Below are positions 1-7,976 of a stretch of 64,000 nucleotides of DNA, in pieces. How positions within the stretch are numbered: position 1 is the stretch's first letter; every line of letters begins with the position of its first letter. The notes below the pieces were generated by a model. The model searched no databases, had not been told where the DNA came from, and worked only from the letters and a program-made list of their open reading frames with translations. The position numbers were made by a program, and so were the translations under genes. Origin of the DNA: Bacteroidaceae bacterium (GTDB taxonomy: Bacteria; Bacteroidota; Bacteroidia; Bacteroidales; Bacteroidaceae); the NCBI GenBank assembly GCA_016291905.1, contig JAEEZS010000081.1, forward strand, positions 62,001-126,000, in the 5' to 3' direction.

Positions 1-1
1 G

Positions 2-202
2 AAGTCGTTTCTTGTAAACCACGGAATGACGTGGATAAATGTGCGTGACGACCATCCAGGGCGTCAAGACAGTAAGGCATGGTATAACTATGCCCTTCAT
101 GGCATTCCTACAGTAGTGCTGATAGATTGTAAAACCAAAGAAATCATTGGCCGTGGTCATCCTGACGATCTGGAGACGATGCTTGCCGAGATACACTTTT
201 AA
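2..202 (+). CDS. Thioredoxin-fold (TlpA/AhpC-like) protein, C-terminal end only
   Basis: Open frame entering from the left edge and ending at TAA 200-202, so only 66 C-terminal residues are visible. They contain a TWINVRDD strand followed by GIPTVVLID, which fits the cis-proline loop and following strand of TlpA/ResA/AhpC-type thioredoxin-fold proteins, then a short C-terminal helix. The catalytic CxxC, if present, lies outside the window. The gene ends 22 bases before the next start in the same direction, so the two are probably co-transcribed. Family is inferred from the fold pattern only; the substrate cannot be told. Confidence 0.6.
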   Translation, partial: KSFLVNHGMTWINVRDDHPGRQDSKAWYNYALHGIPTVVLIDCKTKEIIGRGHPDDLETMLAEIHF

Positions 203-224
203 TCCTAAATAATACTTTTAAACA

Positions 225-842
225 ATGAAAAAACTCTATTTCTTTTGCCTGATGGCTGCCGCGTGCCTGCTTGAATTGCCTGCACAAACGGCAACCCCAA
301 TTAACAACGAAGTGATAAACACCATTATGGCACGTCGTTCTGTCCGAAAATATCTTAACAAGCCCGTTGAACATGAGAAACTGGAGGCTGTAATACACTG
401 CGGCATCAATGCTCCCAGCGGTATGAACCGCCAGCCGTGGGTGGTGCGTGTGGTGGAGGACCAAAAGCTCATAGCTGATGTGACGGAAGTTTATAAAAAG
501 GAAAACGCCGAGCAAGTGAAGCGCGACAAGGACTTCAAGAACATGTTTCGCAATGCTCCCAACCTGATTTGCATCTGCACCCCTGCCAACGGAGGTGGTG
601 AACTGGAAGCTGGCCTTTTGGGCGAGAACATGATTCTTGCAGCGCAGTCTCTTGGCCTTGGCACATGTTGCCTGGGCGGTCCTGTGCGTTTCATATTGTC
701 GAGCGAGAAAGCCAAATTCTTCCTTGAGCGTCTCGACATCCCAACCGATTATAAACTGAACTACATCATCGCCATTGGTTATCCTGACGAACAGCCTGAA
801 GCAAGGCCTCGCGACGCATCGAAAGTGAAGTTTATAAACTGA
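225..842 (+). CDS. Nitroreductase-family protein, exported
   Basis: A 205-residue FMN-dependent nitroreductase-like protein. Residues 1-20 form a signal peptide ending LPAQ. The family's N-terminal FMN phosphate-binding signature RRSVRKY is at 37-43, and the second conserved segment APSGMNRQPW is at 63-72. The C-terminal AIGYPDE motif before an arginine-rich tail is also typical. These enzymes reduce nitro compounds or quinones with NAD(P)H; the physiological substrate is not deducible. An export signal on a flavin nitroreductase is somewhat unusual, though it recurs in Bacteroidales. The start is the ATG at 225, which gives the intact signal peptide. Confidence 0.85.
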   Translation: MKKLYFFCLMAAACLLELPAQTATPINNEVINTIMARRSVRKYLNKPVEHEKLEAVIHCGINAPSGMNRQPWVVRVVEDQKLIADVTEVYKKENAEQVKRDKDFKNMFRNAPNLICICTPANGGGELEAGLLGENMILAAQSLGLGTCCLGGPVRFILSSEKAKFFLERLDIPTDYKLNYIIAIGYPDEQPEARPRDASKVKFIN

Positions 843-893
843 TACCCACTTTTTTTCACTCCAGCGCGTGTAACATTTAATTCCATAACAACC

Positions 894-1913
894 ATGAAGA
901 TTCTCATTATCGGTGGGACGGGTACCATCAGCAGTGCCATTACCCGACAATTGGCTGCGGAGGGCCACGACCTGTGGCTGCTGAACCGCGGAAACCGAAG
1001 CAACGAAGTGCCTGAAAACGTCAGGCAAGTTATCTGCGATATCAATGACGAAACTGAGGTGTTGCGTCAGCTAGCTGGCGCGCAGTTCGATGCCGTCTGC
1101 GAGTTCATCGGCTATGTCCCTGCGCAGGTGGAGCGTGACCTCCGCCTGTTCCGTGGGCGTACGAGACAGTATGTCTATATTTCATCGGCTTCGGCGTATA
1201 ACAAGCCTGCGGCAAGCCATGTCATCACAGAGGGTACGACGCTTGCAAATCCCTATTGGCTTTACTCTCGCAACAAGATTGCCTGCGAGGAGCTGCTCAT
1301 GCATGAGTACCGCGAGAATGGTTTCCCTGTGACTATCGTCCGTCCCAGTCACACCTATTGCGAACGCGCCGTGCCTCTCAGCGTACACGGGCCACGTGGG
1401 TCGTGGCAGGTGTTGCAGCGCATGCTTGATGGCAAGCCCATCATTGTGCATGGCGACGGCTCGTCGTTATGGACGCTGACATGGAACGAAGACTTTGCCC
1501 GAGGATTCATCGGCCTCTTGGGTAACCCAAAAGCCATCGGTGAGGCGTTCCAGATTATGAGTGACGAGTCGCTAACGTGGGACCAAATCTATGCGAGCGT
1601 AGCTGTCGCCCTCGGCAGAGAGTTCCACCCCTGCCATGTAGCCTCAGACTTCATTGTTTCTACCAGTCCGAAGGAGTGGGACTTTGAAGGCAATCTGCTG
1701 GGAGACAAGAGTGTCTCGGTGGTCTTCGACTGCACGAAATTGAAGCGCGCTGTTCCTGGATTCCAGGCTACCGTGCGTTTCGACGAGGGCGTCCGCCGCT
1801 GCGTTGCCTATCTCCTTGCCCATCCTGAGTCGCAAATCCTCGACCCTGATTTCGATGCATGGTGCGACCGAGTAGTGGAAGCACAGGAGAAAGCAAAGAA
1901 ATCTTTAGCGTAA
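894..1913 (+). CDS. NAD-dependent epimerase/dehydratase (extended SDR)
   Basis: A 339-residue cytosolic extended short-chain dehydrogenase. It has the Rossmann glycine motif GGTGTIS at 7-13, a conserved YISS strand near 94-97 and the catalytic YxxxK as Y124-SRN-K128. Such proteins act on nucleotide sugars or other sugar derivatives; the atypical glycine motif (GxxGxxS rather than GxxGxxG) points to the divergent reductase branch rather than to GalE. It follows the nitroreductase by 51 bases and meets the symporter gene tail to tail with no gap. The substrate is not identifiable. Confidence 0.82.
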   Translation: MKILIIGGTGTISSAITRQLAAEGHDLWLLNRGNRSNEVPENVRQVICDINDETEVLRQLAGAQFDAVCEFIGYVPAQVERDLRLFRGRTRQYVYISSASAYNKPAASHVITEGTTLANPYWLYSRNKIACEELLMHEYRENGFPVTIVRPSHTYCERAVPLSVHGPRGSWQVLQRMLDGKPIIVHGDGSSLWTLTWNEDFARGFIGLLGNPKAIGEAFQIMSDESLTWDQIYASVAVALGREFHPCHVASDFIVSTSPKEWDFEGNLLGDKSVSVVFDCTKLKRAVPGFQATVRFDEGVRRCVAYLLAHPESQILDPDFDAWCDRVVEAQEKAKKSLA

Positions 1914-3332
1914 TTATTCCCAGCACTCCAGCTCGTGCTCAATCTCGGGCAGCTGACTGCGGTGGAACGTGGGCTCCTTGATGCCGCGCCGCTTCTGCCG
2001 GCGGTAGTCGTCGAGCAGGCGGAAGGCATATTTGCCAAGCAGCATGATGGCGATGAGGTTACAGGCCGTGAGGAACGCCATGAAGAAATCGACGATGTTC
2101 CACACCAGCTCGAAGCTGGCCATGGCGCCAAACATCACCATCACCCCGCCGGAGAAGAGGCGATAGACGGTCAGCACCTTCGGATTGGCCGTGATGAAGC
2201 GGATGTTGGCCTCGCCATAATAGTAGTTACCAATGATGCTTGAGAAGGCAAACAGGAAAATAGCCACAGCTACAAAGATGGGGCCTGCGGCTCCTATCTC
2301 GGACTGTAGGGCCGACTGCGTGAGCATGATGCCGTTTAATTCTGGGACATCGTAGAGTCCACTAATAAGAATGATAAAGGCTGTGCACGAGCAGACCAAC
2401 AACGTGTCCGTAAAGACACCCAGCGCCTGTATCAAGCCTTGTTTCACAGGATGCGTCACCGAGGCTGTCGCAGCTACATTGGGTGCACTTCCCTCGCCCG
2501 CTTCGTTGCTGAAAAGGCCTCGCCTTACGCCAATCATGATGGTGGCTCCCAACGCTCCGCCGACGGTCTGCTCTAGTCCAAAAGCGCTGGTTACTATGAC
2601 CTTCATCACGTGAGGGACCTCTTGGATATTCATCATGATGACGACGAGCGCCAGCACCACGTAGCCTATCGCCATAACGGGCACAAGTACCGCGCTGACA
2701 TTGGCGATGCGATGTATGCCGCCAAACACAATGAAGAGCGCCATGACGGCCAATGCGACTCCCACCCAAAGAGGCGACCACCCGAAGGCCTCCTGCATGG
2801 CGCCGCAGATGGTGTTGGCCTGAATGGAGTTGTTCGACAGGCCGAACTGGACCGTAATGAGTACGGCAAACAACACCGCCATCCAACGCTTGTGAAGTCC
2901 GCGTTGGATGTAGTAGGCAGGACCTCCGATGAACGAATCCTTGTGGCGTTGCTTGAAGAGCTGTGCCAGCGTGGATTCAACAAAGGCTGTGGCAGCGCCA
3001 ATGAGGGCAATAACCCACATCCAAAACACGGCACCAGGGCCTCCCACGGCAATCGCCGTGGCCACGCCTGCCAGATTTCCCGTTCCCACGCGAGTGGCGA
3101 CAGAGACGGCAAAGGCCTGAAAGGATGAGATGTGTTTATGTCCTCCCTGCTTGTCATCGGTCTTGCCGGTGGACGTCGTCGCCGAGTCGGTGAGCAGACG
3201 GAACATCTCGCCAATCATACGGAACTGCACGCCGCGCGTCTTCCACGTAAACCACAGTCCACAGGCTACCAGAGCGCCAATCAGCACGTAACCCCAAATG
3301 ATATCGTTGGCTTGGGTAATAATCTCGTTCAT
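1914..3332 (-). CDS. Sodium:alanine symporter family (AGCS) transporter
   Basis: A 472-residue multi-spanning inner-membrane transporter of the alanine/glycine:cation symporter family, importing small amino acids with Na+. The family signature is visible as GTGNLAGVATAIAVGG followed by GAVFWMW, and the later segment RRGLFSNEAGEGSAPN is also characteristic. A longer reading from 3419 would add 29 basic residues overlapping the promoter; the ATG at 3332 (MNEIITQAND) starts exactly where family members start and lies 34 bases from a minus-strand -7 box. The C terminus is a hydrophilic tail. It fits the Na+-based energetics suggested by NQR elsewhere in the window. Confidence 0.9.
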   Translation of the reverse strand: MNEIITQANDIIWGYVLIGALVACGLWFTWKTRGVQFRMIGEMFRLLTDSATTSTGKTDDKQGGHKHISSFQAFAVSVATRVGTGNLAGVATAIAVGGPGAVFWMWVIALIGAATAFVESTLAQLFKQRHKDSFIGGPAYYIQRGLHKRWMAVLFAVLITVQFGLSNNSIQANTICGAMQEAFGWSPLWVGVALAVMALFIVFGGIHRIANVSAVLVPVMAIGYVVLALVVIMMNIQEVPHVMKVIVTSAFGLEQTVGGALGATIMIGVRRGLFSNEAGEGSAPNVAATASVTHPVKQGLIQALGVFTDTLLVCSCTAFIILISGLYDVPELNGIMLTQSALQSEIGAAGPIFVAVAIFLFAFSSIIGNYYYGEANIRFITANPKVLTVYRLFSGGVMVMFGAMASFELVWNIVDFFMAFLTACNLIAIMLLGKYAFRLLDDYRRQKRRGIKEPTFHRSQLPEIEHELECWE

Positions 3333-3365
3333 GAAAAATCGTACTACTTGCCTGAATAATCGCGG

Positions 3366-3373
3366 CAAAGATA
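3366..3373 (-). promoter_or_regulatory. -7 box for the AGCS symporter
   Basis: Read on the minus strand this is TATCTTTG, the Bacteroidetes -7 consensus TAnnTTTG, 34 bases upstream of the ATG at 3332. A clear -33 TTTG is not seen, only a T-rich stretch. It is back to back with the plus-strand box at 3396-3403. Confidence 0.55.
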
Positions 3374-3395
3374 GCGAAAAATCCGAAAAAAGACG

Positions 3396-3403
3396 TAACT
3401 TTG
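3396..3403 (+). promoter_or_regulatory. -7 box for the HAD protein and possibly GH127
   Basis: TAACTTTG matches the TAnnTTTG consensus and lies 38 bases before the ATG at 3441. The downstream leader carries the TCCATT-type repeat described separately. The divergent box at 3366-3373 makes this a shared intergenic promoter region. Confidence 0.5.
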
Positions 3404-3410
3404 CCCTGCA

Positions 3411-3437
3411 AATATCCATTCTCCATTATCTATTCCG
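3411..3437. repeat. TCCATT-rich short repeat, intergenic copy
   Basis: The sequence is a run of ATCCATT/CTCCATT/ATCTATT units just before the ATG at 3441. A very similar run occurs in frame inside the GH127 gene at 5739-5775. The two copies suggest a small dispersed repeat. No hairpin or coding role is visible. Confidence 0.45.
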
Positions 3438-3440
3438 CCC

Positions 3441-3866
3441 ATGTCCATCGAAAAAGCCTTCATAGCGGCCATGAACCGCAAGACGGAACGTCACTGGGAA
3501 AAGATTTACGTCATTGTGGACATCCACGACACCATCGTCCATGCCTGCTACGAGAACACCGAGACGTTCGACTATTTCCTTTCAGCCAAGGAAGCCCTCC
3601 AGCTGATGACAAATCGCGACGACGTATGCCTTATCCTATGGAGCTCCACCTATAGAGAGAAACTGGCAATGTATCTCGACCATTTTGCCGCCGACGGCAT
3701 TCGTTTCGACTATGTGAACGCCAACCCCGAGGTGACGAACACAGCGCTTTCGGACTTCGAGGCCAAGCTCTATTATAATGTTGGCATTGACGACAAGTTC
3801 GGCTTCGAGCCCGAGACCGACTGGACGAGCGTGATAGAAGTGCTCAGCCTCTATAAAACAAATTAA
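3441..3866 (+). CDS. Small HAD-superfamily protein (phage-type DxHxT)
   Basis: A 141-residue soluble protein. After a short helix comes the hydrophobic strand YVIV followed by DIHDT at 27-31, equivalent to HAD motif I (DxDxT) with histidine in place of the second aspartate. Motif II fits the serine pair in LILWSSTYRE, and the DD of NVGIDDKFGFEPETDW matches motif IV. I know the DxHGT variant of this layout from small phage and Bacteroidetes HAD proteins. Phosphatase activity is possible, but the altered acid/base position makes it uncertain. It lies 13 bases before GH127 in the same direction. Confidence 0.65.
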   Translation: MSIEKAFIAAMNRKTERHWEKIYVIVDIHDTIVHACYENTETFDYFLSAKEALQLMTNRDDVCLILWSSTYREKLAMYLDHFAADGIRFDYVNANPEVTNTALSDFEAKLYYNVGIDDKFGFEPETDWTSVIEVLSLYKTN

Positions 3867-3879
3867 GATAAAACCGTTT

Positions 3880-6330
3880 ATGAAAAAGATTCTGGCCATG
3901 CTCGTCATCGCCACCAGCGTGATGCAGGCGAGCGCTCAAGACAAGCTCTATGCCGACGAGTTCCCGCTCGGCGATGTAACACTGCTGGACGGACCGTTGA
4001 AGTCGGCCCGTGACCTGAACATCAAGACGCTGCTCCAGTACGACTGTGACCGTCTTTTAGCACCCTATTACAAAGAGGCAGGCCTGACGCCCAAAGCCAA
4101 GCCCTACCCAAACTGGGACGGACTGGACGGACACGTTGCCGGACATTATCTGACGGCGATGGCCATGAATGCCGCCACGGGCAATGAGGAATGTCGGCGG
4201 CGCATGGAGTATATGATTGGCGAACTGCAAATCTGTGCCGATGCCAACACGAAAAACCACCCCGACTGGGGCAAGGGGTATGTAGGTGGCATGCCAAACA
4301 GCGAGCGCATCTGGAGCACGTTCAAGCGGGGCGACTTCGGTACGTACTTCGGCTCATGGGCTCCCTTCTACAACCTCCATAAGATGTTCGCCGGCTTGCG
4401 CGACGTGTGGCTTTATTGCGGCAACGAGCTGCAGCCTTGGGGTCTGAAAGACATAGGATTTCAGGCGAAACAGCTCTTCCTCGGCTTCTGCGACTGGGCC
4501 ATCGATCTGACGGCTGGCCTTAGCGATGTTCAGATGGAGCAGATGCTGGGCAATGAGCATGGGGGCATGAACGAGGTGCTGGCCGATGCCTATGCCATCA
4601 CTGGCGACATGAAATACCTCAATGCGGCCAAGCGGTTTTCTCACCGCCGTCTGCTCACGCCCATGTCGCAGCGCGTGGACTGCCTCGACAATATGCACGC
4701 CAACACGCAGGTGCCGAAGGTGGTTGGCTTCGAACGTATTGCCGAGCTGAGTGGCGACGAACAGTTTTTCCATGCTGCCGATTTCTTCTGGGACATCGTG
4801 ACGGGTGAACGCTCGCTGGCCTTCGGCGGTAACAGCCGTCGTGAGCACTTCCCCAGCAAGGAGGCCTGCACGGACTTTATCAACGACATTGACGGCCCCG
4901 AGACGTGCAACACCAACAACATGCTGAAGCTCACCGAGGACCTGCATCGCCGCAACCCCGAAGCCCGCTATGCCGACTATTACGAGCTGGCGACTTTCAA
5001 CCACATCCTCTCGTCGCAGCATCCCGAACACGGCGGCTACGTCTATTTCACCCCTGCCCGTCCCCGCCACTATCGCAACTACTCCGCTCCGGGCGAGGCC
5101 ATGTGGTGCTGTGTGGGCACAGGAATGGAAAACCACAGCAAGTATGGCCAGTTCATCTACACCCATGTGGGCGACGCCCTCTACGTGAACCTCTTCGCAG
5201 CTTCCGAACTCAACTGGCGTGATCGGGGCATCCGTCTGCGTCAGGAAACCGCCTTCCCGTATGGGGAGACAAGCCGCATCACCATCGCCGAGGGCAAGGG
5301 ACAGTTCCCATTGTTGGTTCGCTATCCCGGTTGGGTGGCACCAGGAGCATTTGTGGTGAAGGTCAACGGCAAACCCGTTTCCATCGTTACGGGCCCCTCC
5401 AGCTATGTCACCATCGACCGCAAATGGAAAAAGGGCGATGTGGTGGACATCACGTTCCCCATGCACAACAGCGTGAAGTATCTCCCCAACGTGCCTCAGT
5501 ACATAGCCCTGATGCACGGCCCCATATTGCTCGGCATGAAAACAGGCACGGAGGACTTGGCACACCTCATCGCCGACGACAGCCGCTTCGGACAGTATGC
5601 CAGCGGCAAGAAGCTGCCCATCGACGAAGCCCCCATCCTCATCAGCAATGACATCGAGGGCATCGCAAACCACCTGCAGCCCATTAGCGGCAAGCCCCTG
5701 CACTTCACGCTGGACGCCAGGCAGGGAGGAGACAGCCCATTATCCATTGTCAATTATCCATTATCCATCCATTCCCCGCTCGAATTGCAGCCATTCTTCG
5801 AGATTCACGACAGTCGCTACATGATGTACTGGCTCGCCCTGTCGGAGCAGAGCTACAGGGGACGGATGGCCGAAATAGCACGGGCCGAGCAAGAACGCCA
5901 GGCGTTGGAGGAGCGCACCGTCGACAAGGTGCAGCCCGGTGAGCAACAGCCCGAGACCGACCATAAGATGGAAACCGACGGCTCCGTCACGGGAAACACC
6001 AACGACGTCTTCTGGCGCGATGCCCGCAACGGCCACTCGTTCAGCTACCTCATGCAGACCGCCGGCCGTACCGACCTTTCGCTCCGTCTGAAGTTCTGGG
6101 GCGTAGGTGAGTGGAAGACCCACGAGTTTGACATCTTCGTTGACGACCAGCTCCTTGCCAGCGTCAATAATACAGGCAAGTACCGTATCTCTGAATTTAA
6201 GTACGAGACATTCCCCATCCCCGCCGAGCTACTACAGGGCAAGCAGCAAGTGCGCATCAGATTCGTGGCCAAGCCCGGCAAACAGATAGGCGAGATCTAC
6301 GGTGTCCGACTGATAAAGAACGAACAGTAA
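3880..6330 (+). CDS. Glycoside hydrolase family 127 (beta-L-arabinofuranosidase-like), exported
   Basis: An 816-residue protein with a signal peptide (1-19, ending ASAQ) and the GH127/DUF1680 opening FPLGDVTLLDGPLKSARD. The zinc-site residues known from the bifidobacterial family enzyme are matched: the Glu and Cys of ETC at 341-343, and the Cys pair in MWCCVGTG at 410-411, one of which is the expected nucleophile. The family removes terminal beta-L-arabinofuranose from plant glycoproteins and arabinans. The C-terminal 200 residues form an added beta-rich domain. A repetitive NYPLSIHSPL segment at about 620-632 is encoded by the same short repeat as 3411-3437 and probably sits in a loop. It heads a cluster with GH8 downstream. 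Confidence 0.92.
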   Translation: MKKILAMLVIATSVMQASAQDKLYADEFPLGDVTLLDGPLKSARDLNIKTLLQYDCDRLLAPYYKEAGLTPKAKPYPNWDGLDGHVAGHYLTAMAMNAATGNEECRRRMEYMIGELQICADANTKNHPDWGKGYVGGMPNSERIWSTFKRGDFGTYFGSWAPFYNLHKMFAGLRDVWLYCGNELQPWGLKDIGFQAKQLFLGFCDWAIDLTAGLSDVQMEQMLGNEHGGMNEVLADAYAITGDMKYLNAAKRFSHRRLLTPMSQRVDCLDNMHANTQVPKVVGFERIAELSGDEQFFHAADFFWDIVTGERSLAFGGNSRREHFPSKEACTDFINDIDGPETCNTNNMLKLTEDLHRRNPEARYADYYELATFNHILSSQHPEHGGYVYFTPARPRHYRNYSAPGEAMWCCVGTGMENHSKYGQFIYTHVGDALYVNLFAASELNWRDRGIRLRQETAFPYGETSRITIAEGKGQFPLLVRYPGWVAPGAFVVKVNGKPVSIVTGPSSYVTIDRKWKKGDVVDITFPMHNSVKYLPNVPQYIALMHGPILLGMKTGTEDLAHLIADDSRFGQYASGKKLPIDEAPILISNDIEGIANHLQPISGKPLHFTLDARQGGDSPLSIVNYPLSIHSPLELQPFFEIHDSRYMMYWLALSEQSYRGRMAEIARAEQERQALEERTVDKVQPGEQQPETDHKMETDGSVTGNTNDVFWRDARNGHSFSYLMQTAGRTDLSLRLKFWGVGEWKTHEFDIFVDDQLLASVNNTGKYRISEFKYETFPIPAELLQGKQQVRIRFVAKPGKQIGEIYGVRLIKNEQ
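5739..5775. repeat. TCCATT-rich repeat inside the GH127 gene
   Basis: A run of TTATCCATT-like units (two nearly identical 14-mers followed by a third partial one) lies in frame in GH127 and encodes PLSIVNYPLSIHSPL. It resembles 3411-3437 upstream. The codons differ from the GC-rich surroundings, which supports insertion of a dispersed repeat into a tolerant loop. Confidence 0.55.
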
Positions 6331-6369
6331 CACCTCGGCAGATAATAATCACAACATAAGTATTTGGAT

Positions 6370-7725
6370 ATGAAAAAGCTATTCATCCTTTCCACTTGCT
6401 GCTTGGTCGCTTGCATCGCATTGCAGGAGGCGAAGCGGGTGGGCTACACCCCTTGGACAAAAGGAGCCTTCGAGTCTGGCCAATACCGTAACCTCTTCGT
6501 GGAAATGGGCTACCAGCCCGACGAGGTGGAGGCCAAGGTGAAGGAGGTGTTCAACGACGTGTTCCACGGCCCGAACAAGGTCTATTTTGAGGTGGGCGAC
6601 TCGATGGGATATGTCAGCGACATCAAAAACCACGACGTTCGCACCGAGGGCATGTCGTACGGCATGATGATTGCCGTGCAGTTTGGCGAAAAGGACATCT
6701 TCGACCGCCTCTGGCGTTGGAGCAAAAAGTACATGCAGCACCAGAGCGGCAGTCGCGAAGGCTACTTTGCATGGAGCTGCAAGACCGACGGAACGCACAA
6801 CAGCGACGGCGCTGCCAGCGACGGCGAGCTCTACTTCATCACCGCCCTCATCTTTGCCTCGAACCGTTGGGGCAACGACACCGGCATCGACTACAAGGCC
6901 GAGGCGCAGCATATCCTCAGTTGCATCCAGCCTCGCGAGTACACGCCGGAAGCTCGTCCCGGGGGTTTCGGCGGCTTTGGCGGCGGGCAGCAGCAGGGCC
7001 CGCAGAAGATGTACCTCATCGACCCCGAGACGAAGCTCATCACGTTCACGCCCGACGGCTGGGGACAGCGCTTCACCGATCCCAGCTACCACATCCCTGC
7101 CTTCTATGAGGTATGGGCCCGCTGGGGCGACGACGGACGTAGCGACTACTGGATGGAATGTGCCCGGAGGAGCCGCGAGTTCCTCCACAAATGCATCAAC
7201 GAGCAGACGGGGCTGAACGGCGACCAGTGTCAGTTCGACGGCAGCGAGATGCAGATGCCGCGCTTCCCGGGTATGGCACAGGGTGCTCCCCGCCGCAACG
7301 GCAACAACAACTTCCGCTACGACTCGTGGCGCGTGCCGATGAACATCGCCCTCGACTACGAATGGAGTTGTGCCGACGGCGAGTGGCAGCGCAGGTACGG
7401 CGAGACAATCCAGAACTTCTTCTACTCGCAAGGCATCGACACGTTCCTCGACCAGTATCGCCCCGACGGCACCGTGCCCGAGGAGGGCGAGATTCTGGGA
7501 GCCGGGGGCTTCCGCAAACTGCGCCACAGCATCGGCCTCGTCGCCACCACGGCTGCCGCCTCCATGATGTGCTCACACACAAAGAGCAAGGAATTCGTCG
7601 ATGCGCTCTGGAACGCCCGGCACGAGCCTTTCGACGACGGATACTTTGATGCCTACTACGACGGTCTGCTGCGCCTCTTCGCCTTCATGCACCTGAGCGG
7701 CCATTATCGCATTGTTACGCCATAA
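6370..7725 (+). CDS. Glycoside hydrolase family 8, exo-oligoxylanase (Rex)-like
   Basis: A 451-residue exported enzyme; the start is the ATG at 6370, since an in-frame TTG at 6364 adds only two residues. Family hallmarks are EGMSYGMM, with the presumed general acid Glu93, and GAASDGELYF, with Asp151 in the conserved DG pair. Length and motifs match the reducing-end xylose-releasing exo-oligoxylanases rather than endocellulases. A glycine-rich insertion (GGFGGFGGGQQQG) near residue 200 and a Pro/Asn-rich stretch near 300 are probably surface loops. It follows GH127 by 39 bases, suggesting joint action on arabinoxylan fragments. The N terminus (CCLVAC) could be either a cleaved or a lipoprotein signal. 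Confidence 0.9.
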   Translation: MKKLFILSTCCLVACIALQEAKRVGYTPWTKGAFESGQYRNLFVEMGYQPDEVEAKVKEVFNDVFHGPNKVYFEVGDSMGYVSDIKNHDVRTEGMSYGMMIAVQFGEKDIFDRLWRWSKKYMQHQSGSREGYFAWSCKTDGTHNSDGAASDGELYFITALIFASNRWGNDTGIDYKAEAQHILSCIQPREYTPEARPGGFGGFGGGQQQGPQKMYLIDPETKLITFTPDGWGQRFTDPSYHIPAFYEVWARWGDDGRSDYWMECARRSREFLHKCINEQTGLNGDQCQFDGSEMQMPRFPGMAQGAPRRNGNNNFRYDSWRVPMNIALDYEWSCADGEWQRRYGETIQNFFYSQGIDTFLDQYRPDGTVPEEGEILGAGGFRKLRHSIGLVATTAAASMMCSHTKSKEFVDALWNARHEPFDDGYFDAYYDGLLRLFAFMHLSGHYRIVTP

Positions 7726-7743
7726 GCCCGAAGACGCTCAGGG

Positions 7744-7839
7744 ATGAAGCGACGTACCCTGATGGCACTCCTTTTCGCTGGAACTATGGCGACCGCCGCC
7801 AGCGGACAGGATGCACGTGAACAGCCTGGCGACCTGTAA
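7744..7839 (+). pseudogene. Orphan signal peptide ORF (31 residues), probable gene remnant
   Basis: ATG at 7744 opens MKRRTLMALLFAGTM..., a textbook signal peptide (basic start, hydrophobic core, ATAASGQ cleavage region), but TAA comes at 7837-7839 after only about 10 mature residues. The same frame stays open for another 37 codons after the stop, to about 7953. This looks like the 5' end of an exported protein gene that lost its body, lying between GH8 and the propeller gene. A functional micropeptide cannot be excluded. Confidence 0.4.
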
Positions 7840-7976
7840 GACGAACGGACGCAAAGAAACAACGCCTCTTTTTCGGGAGGATTTGCGGGAATCGGCGAAC
7901 TGAGTCGTTATAGAGGTAAAACATCTCAAGTCTTGCATGTCCAAGGAGTGTAGAACTTCAGATGAGTTGAATAAGA

